64,000 nucleotides of DNA from contig NZ_JAKJXE010000005.1 of NCBI RefSeq assembly GCF_021728295.1, positions 310,001-374,000 of the forward strand. Direction: 5' to 3'. Positions 27,069 to 39,224 of the stretch are shown here, in pieces. The notes beneath the pieces are model-generated. The model was not told the origin of the DNA and made no database searches. It saw only the letters and a program-made list of their open reading frames with translations. The stretch comes from Pseudomonas petrae (GTDB lineage: Bacteria; Pseudomonadota; Gammaproteobacteria; Pseudomonadales; Pseudomonadaceae). Position 1 is the first letter of the stretch. Every line of letters begins with the position of its first letter. Position numbers and translations under genes: made by a program.

Positions 27069-29927
27069 ATGACTGACCGTATTGAACTGAGCACCGCCAA
27101 CGAGTTCATCGCCCGCCACATCGGCCCGCGTGCCGCTGATGAAAAAGCCATGCTCACCACCCTGGGTTATGACTCCCTCGATGCGTTGACTGCCAGCGTC
27201 ATCCCTGAATCCATTAAAGGCACCAGCGTTCTCGGCTTGTCCGCCGGGCAAAGCGAAGCCGACGCGCTGGCCGACATCAAAGCCATCGCCGGCAAGAATC
27301 AGCTGTTTAAAACGTACATCGGCCAGGGTTACTACAACACCCACACGCCGGCGCCGATCCTGCGCAACCTGCTGGAAAACCCGGCGTGGTACACCGCTTA
27401 CACGCCGTATCAGCCAGAGATTTCCCAAGGCCGTCTGGAGTCGCTGCTGAACTTCCAGACCCTGATCAGCGACCTGACCGGCCTGCCGATCGCCAATGCC
27501 TCGCTGCTCGACGAAGCCACCGCCGCCGCCGAAGCCATGACCTTCTGCAAACGCCTGAGCAAGAACAAGAGCAGCAACAAGTTCTTCGCCTCCGCCCATT
27601 GCCACCCGCAGACCCTCGACGTGCTGCAAACCCGCGCCGAGCCGCTGGGCATTGAAGTGGTTGTCGCGGACGAGTCTCAACTGACCGATGCCAGCGAGTT
27701 TTTCGGCGCGCTGCTGCAATACCCCGCCAGCAATGGCGACGTGTTCGACTACCGCGAACTGGTCGAGCGCTTCCATGCCGCCAACGCCCTGGTCGCCGTG
27801 GCAGCGGACCTGCTGGCCCTGACCCTGCTCACCCCGCCCGGCGAATTTGGCGCTGACGTGGCCATCGGCAGTGCGCAGCGCTTCGGTGTGCCGCTGGGTT
27901 TCGGCGGTCCGCACGCGGCCTACTTCTCTACCCGCGACGCCTACAAGCGCGACATGCCCGGCCGACTGGTCGGTGTGTCCATCGACCGCTTCGGCAAGAC
28001 TGCCCTGCGCTTGGCCATGCAAACCCGCGAGCAACACATTCGTCGCGAGAAAGCGACCAGCAACATCTGCACCGCGCAGGTTCTGCTCGCCAACATCGCC
28101 AGCATGTACGCCGTGTACCACGGCCCGCGTGGCCTGATGCGCATCGCCAACCGCGTGCATCACCTGACCGCGATTTTCGCCGAAGGGCTGAGCCAGCTGG
28201 GCTTGAAGGCCGAGCAGTCATTCTTCTTCGACAGCATCACCCTGAACACCGGCGCCAAGACCGCCGACTTGCACGCCAAGGCGCGGGCACACGAGATCAA
28301 CTTGCGTGAAGTAGACGTCGAGCGTTTGGGCGTTTCGCTGGACGAAACCACCAAGCAAGCCGACGTCGAAGTGCTGTGGTCTCTCTTCGCTGCAGAAGGT
28401 CAGGCCCTGCCTGATTTCGCCGCGCTGGCTGACAGCGTGGAAGCGCGCCTGCCTGCCGAGTTGAAGCGCCAGTCGGCAATCCTCAGCCATCCGGTGTTCA
28501 ACCGCTATCACTCCGAAACCGAGCTGATGCGCTACCTGCGTCGCCTGGCGGACAAGGACCTGGCGCTGGATCGCACGATGATCCCGCTGGGCTCGTGCAC
28601 CATGAAGCTCAACGCTGCCAGCGAGATGATCCCGGTGACCTGGGCCGAGTTCGGCAACCTGCACCCGTTTGCCCCGGCCGAGCAAAGCGCCGGTTATCAA
28701 CAACTGACCGATGAACTGGAAGCGATGCTCTGCGCCGCCACCGGCTATGACGCGATCTCCCTGCAGCCGAACGCTGGCTCCCAGGGCGAGTACGCGGGTC
28801 TGCTGGCGATCCGCGCTTACCACCAGAGCCGTGGCGATGAGCGTCGCGACATCTGCCTGATTCCGTCATCGGCCCACGGCACCAACCCCGCCACCGCCAA
28901 CATGGCCGGCATGCGCGTGGTCGTGACGGCTTGCGATGCCCGCGGCAACGTGGATATCGAAGACCTGCTCGCCAAGGCCGTCGAGCACCGCGAGCACCTG
29001 GCGGCGCTGATGATCACCTACCCGTCGACCCACGGCGTATTCGAAGAAGGCATCCGCGAAATCTGCGGCATCGTTCATGACAACGGCGGCCAGGTGTACA
29101 TCGACGGCGCCAACATGAACGCCATGGTCGGCCTCTGCGCGCCGGGCAAGTTCGGCGGCGACGTGTCGCACCTCAATCTGCACAAAACCTTCTGCATTCC
29201 CCACGGCGGCGGCGGCCCGGGCGTTGGCCCGATCGGCGTGAAATCACACCTGGCGGCGTTCATGCCGGGTCACGCCAGAATGGAGCGCAAGGAAGGCGCG
29301 GTCTGCGCGGCGCCGTTCGGCAGCGCGAGCATCTTGCCGATCACCTGGATGTACATCCGCATGATGGGCGGCGAAGGCCTCAAGCGCGCCTCGCAACTGG
29401 CGATCCTCAACGCCAACTACATTTCCCGTCGTCTGGAAGAGCACTACCCCGTGCTCTACACCGGCAGCAACGGCCTGGTTGCGCACGAATGTATTCTCGA
29501 TCTGCGCCCGCTGAAGGAAACCAGCGGTATCAGCGTTGATGACGTCGCCAAGCGCCTGATCGACTTCGGCTTCCACGCCCCGACCATGTCCTTCCCGGTC
29601 GCGGGCACGTTGATGATCGAGCCGACCGAAAGCGAATCGAAAGAGGAGCTGGACCGCTTCTGCGACGCCATGATCAAGATCCGCGAAGAAATCCGCGCGG
29701 TCGAAAGTGGTGTGCTGGACAAGGACGACAACCCGCTGAAAAACGCGCCGCACACTGCCGCTGAGCTGGTAGGCGAATGGAGCCATCCGTATAGCCGCGA
29801 GCAAGCCGTTTACCCGGTGGCGTCGTTAATCGAAAGCAAATACTGGCCGCCGGTCGGTCGCGTCGACAACGTGTTCGGCGACCGCAATCTGATCTGCGCC
29901 TGCCCGTCCATCGAAGACTACGCATAA
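27069..29927 (+). CDS. gcvP: Glycine dehydrogenase (decarboxylating), P protein
   Basis: The PLP-dependent decarboxylase of the glycine cleavage system, a fused alpha/beta single-chain form of 952 residues. The PLP Lys706 lies in [17 protein letters not shown]; the N-terminal half has the inactive repeat of the fold with [12 protein letters not shown] near residue 95. It begins ten bases after gcvH with GAGGAGCG upstream. It decarboxylates glycine and loads GcvH. Confidence 0.97.
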   Translation: MTDRIELSTANEFIARHIGPRAADEKAMLTTLGYDSLDALTASVIPESIKGTSVLGLSAGQSEADALADIKAIAGKNQLFKTYIGQGYYNTHTPAPILRNLLENPAWYTAYTPYQPEISQGRLESLLNFQTLISDLTGLPIANASLLDEATAAAEAMTFCKRLSKNKSSNKFFASAHCHPQTLDVLQTRAEPLGIEVVVADESQLTDASEFFGALLQYPASNGDVFDYRELVERFHAANALVAVAADLLALTLLTPPGEFGADVAIGSAQRFGVPLGFGGPHAAYFSTRDAYKRDMPGRLVGVSIDRFGKTALRLAMQTREQHIRREKATSNICTAQVLLANIASMYAVYHGPRGLMRIANRVHHLTAIFAEGLSQLGLKAEQSFFFDSITLNTGAKTADLHAKARAHEINLREVDVERLGVSLDETTKQADVEVLWSLFAAEGQALPDFAALADSVEARLPAELKRQSAILSHPVFNRYHSETELMRYLRRLADKDLALDRTMIPLGSCTMKLNAASEMIPVTWAEFGNLHPFAPAEQSAGYQQLTDELEAMLCAATGYDAISLQPNAGSQGEYAGLLAIRAYHQSRGDERRDICLIPSSAHGTNPATANMAGMRVVVTACDARGNVDIEDLLAKAVEHREHLAALMITYPSTHGVFEEGIREICGIVHDNGGQVYIDGANMNAMVGLCAPGKFGGDVSHLNLHKTFCIPHGGGGPGVGPIGVKSHLAAFMPGHARMERKEGAVCAAPFGSASILPITWMYIRMMGGEGLKRASQLAILNANYISRRLEEHYPVLYTGSNGLVAHECILDLRPLKETSGISVDDVAKRLIDFGFHAPTMSFPVAGTLMIEPTESESKEELDRFCDAMIKIREEIRAVESGVLDKDDNPLKNAPHTAAELVGEWSHPYSREQAVYPVASLIESKYWPPVGRVDNVFGDRNLICACPSIEDYA

Positions 29928-29974
29928 GCGGCAGTTCCAGGCGCTCCGATGTGTTTGCATCAGAGCGCCGATCT

Positions 29975-30065
29975 CTGGAGGAGCCAGCTCGCTGGCGAAC
30001 TCGTTCATCATAAACATTCATGTTGACTGATCTGACGCGTTCGCCAGCAAGCCGGCTCCCACAGG
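29975..30065. repeat. Repeat doublet of a third family (GCCAGCAAGCCGGCTCC)
   Basis: GGAGCCAGCTCGCTGGCGAA and inverted TTCGCCAGCAAGCCGGCTCC copies flank about 40 bases between gcvP and sdaA, inside the presumed operon. Confidence 0.85.
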
Positions 30066-30075
30066 GACTTTACCT

Positions 30076-30086
30076 AATAAGAACAA
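30076..30086 (+). promoter_or_regulatory. Candidate Crc/Hfq site in sdaA leader
   Basis: AATAAGAACAA holds two overlapping AANAANAA octamers 15-26 bases before the sdaA ATG. It is a looser match (purine at one spacer) than those in the glucose genes. Confidence 0.35.
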
Positions 30087-30101
30087 TCCCGGAACCCAAT
30101 C

Positions 30102-31478
<1,377 letters not shown>

Positions 31479-31547
31479 CATCAGCCCGAATTCATTGGAT
31501 TCCCTGCCCTGCGCAGGGAACCCGGAACCGCTTTCAAGGAGTCCCCC

Positions 31548-32669
31548 ATGACCACCGAATTGCTGAAGACCCCGCTCAACGCCCTGCACCGTGAACTCGG
31601 CGCGAAAATGGTCGAATTCGCCGGCTACGACATGCCTGTTCAGTACCCCGCCGGGGTCATGAAAGAACACCTGCACACCCGCGATCAGGCCGGCCTGTTC
31701 GACGTTTCGCACATGGGTCAGATCCTGTTGAGCGGGGCGAACGCAGCGAAAGCGCTGGAAACCTTGGTGCCGGTAGACATCATCGATCTGCCGGTCGGCA
31801 TGCAGCGCTACGCGATGTTCACCAACGAAAACGGCGGCATTCTCGACGATTTGATGGTCGCCAACCTGGGTAACAATCAGCTCATGCTGGTGGTCAACGC
31901 CGCCTGCAAGAACGAAGACCTGGCGCACCTGAAGCAACACATTGGCGGCCAGTGCGAGATCAAGCCGCTGTTCGACGAACGCGCATTGCTCGCCCTGCAA
32001 GGTCCGCATGCCGTCACCGCACTGGCGCGGCTGGCGCCGGAAGTCGCGAAGATGACCTTCATGCAGTACACCTCGACGAAGATCGACGGCATCGACTGCT
32101 TCGTCAGCCGCTCGGGCTACACCGGTGAAGACGGTTACGAGATTTCGGTGCCGGCGGATCAGGCGCAATCCCTGGCGCGTCGACTGCTCGCGGAGCCTGA
32201 AGTGGCGCCGATCGGCCTGGGCGCGCGCGACTCGCTGCGACTGGAGGCCGGCCTTTGCCTCTACGGCCATGACATGGACGCCGACACCACGCCGATCGAA
32301 GCGAACCTGCTGTGGGCGATTTCCAAAGTGCGTCGTGCCGACGGTGCGCGTGCAGGGGGTTTCCCCGGTGCCGACAAGATCTTCGCCCAGCACCAAAGCG
32401 GTGCGGCGCGCAAACGTGTAGGCCTGTTGCCGCAAGAACGTACGCCGGTGCGCGAGGGCGCTGAAATCGTTGACGCTGATGGAACGACCATCGGGATAGT
32501 CTGCAGCGGCGGCTTTGGCCCGACGCTGAGCGCGCCATTGGCGATGGGCTATGTCAACGCCAGTTTCACCGCGCTGGAAACACCGGTCTGGGCAATCGTC
32601 CGCGGCAAGAAGGTTCCTATGCAAGTGACGAAAACCCCTTTCGTTCCGCCACGTTACTTCCGCGGCTAA
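31548..32669 (+). CDS. gcvT: Aminomethyltransferase, glycine cleavage T protein
   Basis: The 373-residue tetrahydrofolate-dependent T protein, which releases ammonia from aminomethyl-GcvH and forms methylene-THF. Family segments seen are MVEFAGYDMPVQYP near residue 17, FDVSHMGQI near 51, and SRSGYTGEDGYEI near 187, then a C-terminal GCVT_C domain. AAGGAG precedes the ATG. Last gene of the operon. The L protein (lpd) is not in the window. Confidence 0.96.
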   Translation: MTTELLKTPLNALHRELGAKMVEFAGYDMPVQYPAGVMKEHLHTRDQAGLFDVSHMGQILLSGANAAKALETLVPVDIIDLPVGMQRYAMFTNENGGILDDLMVANLGNNQLMLVVNAACKNEDLAHLKQHIGGQCEIKPLFDERALLALQGPHAVTALARLAPEVAKMTFMQYTSTKIDGIDCFVSRSGYTGEDGYEISVPADQAQSLARRLLAEPEVAPIGLGARDSLRLEAGLCLYGHDMDADTTPIEANLLWAISKVRRADGARAGGFPGADKIFAQHQSGAARKRVGLLPQERTPVREGAEIVDADGTTIGIVCSGGFGPTLSAPLAMGYVNASFTALETPVWAIVRGKKVPMQVTKTPFVPPRYFRG

Positions 32670-33064
32670 GTAACATCGTCAAAAAATGCGGCACCGCAAC
32701 AGTGCATTAAACTGTGCGAGTGCCGCAGTCTGACGCCAGCGTTAAGTGCATTCAAAACTGTCAAAATATTGAACTTCGATAACCCTCTAAACAGTAAAAA
32801 CTATCGATCTCCCGAACGTGGTTAATGTTTTTAAAAAAGCCGAAACCCCCCATGAATACTGGCCCAAACGGGGCTTGTTTTTTCGACGAGAGTTAGCGTA
32901 GAGTTTCTCGACTGTGTTTGCATGGGTCGCTGGGATCGTGACCCGGGCAGTAGCGCCAAAAGCAATGCTACATCCCGCTCTACGTTTCTTCTTCCTGCAA
33001 CCAGCCCAGTACTCTTTCGTGTGAAAGAGACTGTCATTAATTTTATGCGCTTGGGAATAAGAAA
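32670..33064. other. 395-base intergenic region with hairpins before the cold-shock gene
   Basis: It holds a long stem-loop at 32687-32727, an imperfect terminator-like stem near 32834-32885 (A-run and GCC, then GGGGCTTG and T-run), and the probable leader of the cold-shock gene, AT-rich just before the start, as is usual for such leaders. No open frame of credible quality is seen. AATAAGAA just before the cold-shock ATG resembles a Crc/Hfq motif. Confidence 0.5.
32687..32727 (-). terminator. Long hairpin with U-run on the minus strand
   Basis: TGCGGCAC-CGC-A-ACAGT, 7-base loop, ACTGT-GCG-A-GTGCCGCA: 16 paired bases with one unpaired A on each side. Six A precede it on the plus strand, so it has the form of an intrinsic terminator only for minus-strand transcription, although gcvT comes from the plus strand. 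Confidence 0.55.
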
Positions 33065-33277
33065 ATGTCTACACGTCAGAGCGGCACCGTTAAGTGGTTT
33101 AACGATGAAAAAGGTTTTGGTTTTATCACTCCTGAAAGCGGTCCGGATCTGTTCGTCCACTTCCGCGCTATTCAAGGCAACGGCTTCAAAAGTCTGAAAG
33201 AAGGCCAGAAAGTGACGTTCGTCGCGGTGCAGGGCCAAAAAGGCATGCAGGCTGACGAAGTACAAGCTGAAGCCTGA
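33065..33277 (+). CDS. CspA-family cold-shock protein
   Basis: A 70-residue single cold-shock domain that binds single-stranded RNA or DNA. RNP1 KGFGFI is at residues 16-21 and RNP2 LFVHF at 29-33. The long leader and the intrinsic terminator right after the gene make a monocistronic unit. Many Csp paralogues exist in Pseudomonas; whether this one is cold-induced cannot be told from sequence. Confidence 0.94.
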   Translation: MSTRQSGTVKWFNDEKGFGFITPESGPDLFVHFRAIQGNGFKSLKEGQKVTFVAVQGQKGMQADEVQAEA

Positions 33278-33287
33278 TTAGCAACGC

Positions 33288-33322
33288 AAAAGCCCCTGAT
33301 GGCCAACATCAGGGGCTTTTTT
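33288..33322 (+). terminator. Terminator of the cold-shock gene
   Basis: AAAGCCCCTGATG, loop GCCAA, CATCAGGGGCTTT followed by T-run. Perfect stem. Confidence 0.95.
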
Positions 33323-33371
33323 TGGCCTGTGATTCCGTAAACTGCCCGCTCCCGTGTGAACGAGCGCTGCC

Positions 33372-33875
33372 ATGACCTCAGCTGACAATGACGCGCAGGT
33401 GTTACGCCCCCAAGGCGACTTTCCCGCCGTGGGATTGGGCCGGCGCATGGCTGCGATCAGCTACGACGCGCTGCTGTGCGTGGCGCTGATGATGGTCACC
33501 ACCTTCCTCTACAAGCTGGTCTGGATGGGGGTTGTCGGCGAAGCCAGACTGCGCCAGCTCTCCGAGTCCGGCGCTCTTGATGCCGACCCGCTGCTGTCCT
33601 CGATTTTGCTGATCACGCTGTTCGGCTTCTTTGCCCATTTCTGGACCCACGCGGGCCAGACCCTGGGCATGCAGGTCTGGGGAATACGCGTGCAGAACGC
33701 CAATGGAACGGCCATCAGCCTGTGGCAAGCACTGCTGCGCTTCGTCGTCGCCATCGCATCGTGGCTGTGTATCGGGCTGGGTTTCTTCTGGAGCCTGTAC
33801 GACACACAGAAACGCTGCTGGCATGACCTGTATTCCGAGACACAACTGGTGCGAGTCCCCAGAACCAACAAGTGA
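33372..33875 (+). CDS. RDD family membrane protein
   Basis: A 167-residue inner-membrane protein with an RDD domain. The signature Arg-Asp pattern is at GRRMAAISYDALL (about residues 23-35), with membrane segments near 33-52, 74-92 and 122-142 and the TLGMQVWGIRV motif near 96. Function unknown; RDD proteins are common beside lptG in Pseudomonas and have been linked to transport or ion homeostasis elsewhere. It is convergent to lptG. Confidence 0.85.
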   Translation: MTSADNDAQVLRPQGDFPAVGLGRRMAAISYDALLCVALMMVTTFLYKLVWMGVVGEARLRQLSESGALDADPLLSSILLITLFGFFAHFWTHAGQTLGMQVWGIRVQNANGTAISLWQALLRFVVAIASWLCIGLGFFWSLYDTQKRCWHDLYSETQLVRVPRTNK

Positions 33876-33927
33876 GCCCGCCCAGGAAAAGCCGACACTC
33901 CCACCATTTACCGGAGAGATACGGTCC

Positions 33928-34014
33928 GCGGGAGCCGGCTTGCTGGCGAAACCGATCAACCGGTGCCATCCAGCGACTGACACGACGCGTTCGCCAGCAA
34001 GCCGGCTCCTACAG
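33928..34014. repeat. Repeat doublet (GCCAGCAAGCCGGCTCC family)
   Basis: GGGAGCCGGCTTGCTGGCGA with inverted TTCGCCAGCAAGCCGGCTCC, same family as at 29975, downstream of the RDD gene. Confidence 0.85.
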
Positions 34015-34105
34015 AGTTTCGCGTACATCCGCAGCTGATCATCAGCCGCAGTTCAGTGGAGAAACGCACTCGCGGACTTCCCCTACCTGTGCAATGCGCC
34101 CACAA

Positions 34106-34131
34106 AAAAGCCGACCCTGGGGTCGGCTTTT
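34106..34131. terminator. Bidirectional terminator between RDD gene and lptG
   Basis: AAAAGCCGACC, CTGG, GGTCGGCTTTT: perfect stem with A-run on one side and T-run on the other, placed between two convergent genes so it can serve both. Confidence 0.85.
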
Positions 34132-34147
34132 CTGAACGCAGCAGGTA

Positions 34148-35209
34148 TCAGCCAGCGCGACGCAGCAGCCAGATGCCCGCCAGGGCGCATACACCTGCCG
34201 GAATCAGCACGGCGAAGAGTGGCGAGAAGCCGAACACAAGGCTCGACGGGCCCAGCAGATCCTGAGCGATGCGGAAGGTGAAGCCCACGAGCACGCCCGT
34301 GAAGACACGTTGCCCCAACGTCACCGAGCGCAACGGCCCGAAGATGAAGGAGATCGCCATCAGCACCAGCGCCACAGTCACCAGCGGCTGAAGAATCTTG
34401 GTGTAGAACGCCAGCCAGTAACGACCGTTGTTCAACCCCTGATCGGCCAGATAACGCGCGTAGCCATAAAGTCCGGTCATCGACAGCGAATCAGGCGGCA
34501 GGACCACCGTGCTCAGCAACTGCGGGCTCAACGCGACGTTCCAGCGCTCTTCAGGGGCGGTGACCACTTCGGTGCGGCCGTCGTGGAACACCGTCGTGGT
34601 GACGTCTTTCAACAACCAGTAATCGGTCTTGAAGTTGGCCTGCTTGGCGAAGCTTGACGTCAGCATGTGGCGCTGGTCGTCGAAATGGTAACGGGTGACG
34701 CCATACAGCAGCCCGTTCGGTTGCACCGTGTTGATGTGGATGAACTCCTCACCCTGACGGTGCCACAGACCGTGCCTGGCGCTCTGCGCGTCGCCGGTGC
34801 CTTGAGCCAGCGAGCGTGCGGCCTGGGCCGAGGCTTCGGTTACCGGCGCAACGTACTCGCCGATCAACAGCCCGGCCACCATCAGCACCAGCATGGGTTT
34901 CATGACCGCCCAGACGATACGGCCAATCGACACACCGGCGGCACGCATGATCGTCAGTTCGCTGCTGCTGGCCAGCGCGCCGAGACCGATCAGGCAACCG
35001 ATCAGCGCGGCCATCGGCAGCATGTCGTAAAGGCGGCGCGGCGCCGTCATCACGACAAAGCTGCCAGCGTCCCAGAAGGTGTAGGTGTCACTGATGTCGG
35101 CCATCTCGTCGATGAAGGCGAACAGCGAGGCCAGCCCGAGGATGATCCCCAGTACGGCGAGGATCGCCATGAACACGCTTTTGCCGATGTAACGATCAAG
35201 CTTAACCAT
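34148..35209 (-). CDS. lptG: LPS export ABC transporter permease LptG
   Basis: A 353-residue inner-membrane permease of the LptB2FG complex, which extracts LPS from the inner membrane for transport to the surface. It has the YjgQ layout: N-terminal membrane segments (residues 11-35, 57-80, 96-118), a periplasmic beta-jellyroll-like domain (about 125-265), and three C-terminal membrane segments. MVKLDRYIGKSV is the typical N-terminus. Its start overlaps the end of lptF by eight bases, so the two are coupled. Confidence 0.95.
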   Translation of the reverse strand: MVKLDRYIGKSVFMAILAVLGIILGLASLFAFIDEMADISDTYTFWDAGSFVVMTAPRRLYDMLPMAALIGCLIGLGALASSSELTIMRAAGVSIGRIVWAVMKPMLVLMVAGLLIGEYVAPVTEASAQAARSLAQGTGDAQSARHGLWHRQGEEFIHINTVQPNGLLYGVTRYHFDDQRHMLTSSFAKQANFKTDYWLLKDVTTTVFHDGRTEVVTAPEERWNVALSPQLLSTVVLPPDSLSMTGLYGYARYLADQGLNNGRYWLAFYTKILQPLVTVALVLMAISFIFGPLRSVTLGQRVFTGVLVGFTFRIAQDLLGPSSLVFGFSPLFAVLIPAGVCALAGIWLLRRAG

Positions 35210-36320
35210 GAGCCACCCCCGACACGCTGCGGCGACTTGCGATCTTCAGGCGCAGAGGCTCCCAGTAGAGCAACGCCAGTCCGATGGCCAGAAACAGCGC
35301 ATGCACCCACCACAGGCCGAGGCCCATCGGGATCTTGCCCTTCTCCAGCGCACCGCGCGCAGCAATCAGAATGGTGAGATAAGCCATATAAAGAAGAATC
35401 GCCGGAAGGAGCTTGAGGAAGCGACCCTGACGCGGGTTGACCCGGGCCAGCGGCACGGCCATCAGCGTCACGATGAACACCAGGATCGGCAGCGAAACCC
35501 GCCATTGCAGCTCGGCCCTGTTGCGCAGGGTGTCTTCGCCATTCAGCAATTCGCTGGTGGAGATGGCATCGCGGTCGGTGATCTCATCGCTGATGTCCGG
35601 CTTGGGCAGCAAGGCGCCGTAGGTGTCGTATTTGATCGCGCGGTAATCGGCCTGACCGGGGTTGCCGTCGTAGCGATAGCCGTTATCGAGAATCAGGTAT
35701 CGCGTGCCATCGGGCTTGATTTCCTGCCGGCCTTTTTCAGCGACCAGCACGGTGATGCCGTGGTCTTTCTTCTCGTCGAGCTTCTTCTCGGAGATGAACA
35801 CGCCGCCCAGGTTGATGCGGTCGTCGCTCATGGTCTCGGTGTAGGTCACGCGGCTGCCGTCACGCAGAAGCTGGAAGCGACCCGGCACCAGCGTGTCGAA
35901 TTCGGTCATCGCGTCCTGCTTGTTGATCAGCAGCTGGAACTGGGTCGCGCCCTGGGGGGCGAGGCTGAAGCTGAGCCAGGCAACCAGCAGCGAGACCAGC
36001 GCAGCCGGGGCGAGGGTGATCAGCAGCAGGCGTTGCTGGCTCATGCCGGTGGCGGCCAGTACGGTCATTTCGCTTTCGAGGTACAACCGGCCGTACGCCA
36101 GGAGAATCCCGAGGAACAACCCCAGGGGGAGGATCAGTTGCAGGAAGCCCGGCAGACGGAAACCCATGATCAGAAACAGCACGCCCGGATCGAGTATGCC
36201 CGATGCGGCCTGGGCCAGGTATTTGATGAAGCGGCCACTCATGATGATTACCAGCAGCACAGCACTGACAGCGCTCAGGGTAACCAGCACTTCTCGGGAC
36301 AGGTAACGGAAGACAATCAA
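35202..36320 (-). CDS. lptF: LPS export ABC transporter permease LptF
   Basis: Partner permease of LptG with the same six-segment plus periplasmic-domain plan. I chose TTG at 36320 because it gives the family N-terminus MIVFRYLSREVL (372 residues) and has GGAG nine bases upstream; an in-frame GTG at 36329 would add three residues but is too close to that site. LPS export is essential. The gene is divergent from pepA across about 300 bases. Confidence 0.94.
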   Translation of the reverse strand: MIVFRYLSREVLVTLSAVSAVLLVIIMSGRFIKYLAQAASGILDPGVLFLIMGFRLPGFLQLILPLGLFLGILLAYGRLYLESEMTVLAATGMSQQRLLLITLAPAALVSLLVAWLSFSLAPQGATQFQLLINKQDAMTEFDTLVPGRFQLLRDGSRVTYTETMSDDRINLGGVFISEKKLDEKKDHGITVLVAEKGRQEIKPDGTRYLILDNGYRYDGNPGQADYRAIKYDTYGALLPKPDISDEITDRDAISTSELLNGEDTLRNRAELQWRVSLPILVFIVTLMAVPLARVNPRQGRFLKLLPAILLYMAYLTILIAARGALEKGKIPMGLGLWWVHALFLAIGLALLYWEPLRLKIASRRSVSGVAHG

Positions 36321-36556
36321 ACCAGACACTCCAGGGTTGTCACGCTAAGGCGGCATGACAATGAAATGGATCAGCCATGATGCGCGGGACGGCGAACCAC
36401 CAAAAAAATATGCGGCATTATCCTGTGATTGGGTGTGTCTGTCACTGCGCGCGCGGGATACTTCTGCAACCGGCACACGCGCGCACCCGGACGGGGTTGT
36501 CATCCATTGGCTCGCAGGGTCAAACTGCGGGCCTTGCCGCAGGCATGCCGGTGTAA

Positions 36557-38116
<1,560 letters not shown>

Positions 38117-38172
38117 GCCGCTGCATACGCGCCGGCCTCCCGGTCGGCGCGTTCAGCGTTCTGGAATCACCC

Positions 38173-38601
38173 ATGACCCAAGTCGATTTCTACATTCTGC
38201 CGAGTGCCGACCCCGTCGCGCGCCTGGACTTCGCCTGCAAACTCACCGACAAAGCCTGGCGCCTCGGCCATCGGGTGTACCTGCATTGCAGCGATGCCGA
38301 GCAACGCGAGGAACTGGACGCCCGACTGTGGCGCTTCCGGGGCGAAGCTTTCGTTCCCCATGGCTCGGTCGAAGACGATCAGGACGCTCCCGTGGCGCTG
38401 GGTATCGGCAGCGACCCCGGCCAACATCAGGATCTGCTGGTCAATCTCGACCTGCGCATCCCGGAATTCTTCAAACGATTCGCGCGTGTCGCCGAGATCG
38501 TTGTCGAGGACCCAGCCATCCGCCTAGCGGCGCGCGAGAGTTTTCGCTTCTACCGCGAACAGGGCTATCCTCTGCAAGATCACCGGCTGCAGCGTCTTTG
38601 A
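38173..38601 (+). CDS. holC: DNA polymerase III subunit chi
   Basis: A 142-residue chi subunit that links the clamp loader to SSB at the replication fork. It opens TQVDFYILPSADP and contains WRLGHRVYLHCSDAEQ (about 31-46) and LWRFRGEAFVPH (about 55-66), typical of the family. The ATG at 38173 was picked from homologous starts; the open frame begins far upstream within pepA. It lies 56 bases after pepA. Confidence 0.93.
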   Translation: MTQVDFYILPSADPVARLDFACKLTDKAWRLGHRVYLHCSDAEQREELDARLWRFRGEAFVPHGSVEDDQDAPVALGIGSDPGQHQDLLVNLDLRIPEFFKRFARVAEIVVEDPAIRLAARESFRFYREQGYPLQDHRLQRL

Positions 38602-38608
38602 GCACACG

Positions 38609-39049
38609 ATGGATAATTCAAAACACCTGAAAGATTCAGCGCACCTGCTGGATGACCTCGAGTCCATTCGCCAACTGTTGGGCGATGATCCGGCCCAGCC
38701 TCCCCTGCTGACCGAGTCCGTGCACAGCGACGAGCAGATTCCGCTGCTGTTTGACGTGGTCACCGGCCAGGTCGTGACGCTCGATGAACACGAAGCCCAC
38801 CTCAACGACATTCCCCTGCTAACGCCCGAGCCCCCGGCGGCTATTAAACCTCCGGCGCCAGCTGGTAACGCTTCGAGCGCCAAGGCCCCGAACGCTGATG
38901 CGCTGCTGCACCTGGACGCCGAGCTCCGTGCCGCTGCGCAATTGATCATGCAAGACGTGATCGACGACTTCGCCCCGCACATCGAGAACGAGATCAAACG
39001 CCGCCTGGATGCGCGGATGGAACGGCTGCTGAGTCAATACAACAGCTGA
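38609..39049 (+). CDS. Conserved hypothetical protein between holC and valS
   Basis: A 146-residue cytoplasmic protein with no family I can name. The N-terminal third is acidic with DDLESIRQLLGDD, the middle is Pro/Ala-rich (PEPPAAIKPPAPAGN), and the C-terminal 55 residues form a charged helix (ELRAAAQLIMQDVIDDFAP, then NEIKRRLDARMERLL). It starts eight bases after holC, so it is probably co-translated and may act with the chi subunit; that is inference from position only. Confidence 0.75.
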   Translation: MDNSKHLKDSAHLLDDLESIRQLLGDDPAQPPLLTESVHSDEQIPLLFDVVTGQVVTLDEHEAHLNDIPLLTPEPPAAIKPPAPAGNASSAKAPNADALLHLDAELRAAAQLIMQDVIDDFAPHIENEIKRRLDARMERLLSQYNS

Positions 39050-39224
39050 ACCCGTCCTCTTTCCCGACCCGGCATCGCGGACAAGCGCAGTCCTACAGAT
39101 GCCCGCGACGATTCCGGGCATCACCGCTCATAGCCGCCGACCTCCCGCTTGTAGCTTGACGCCGCCTTGAAAAGCTATACTCGTCGGCTTTTCCGACTCA
39201 AAGCAGATCAGGTTCCCGCCTCGC

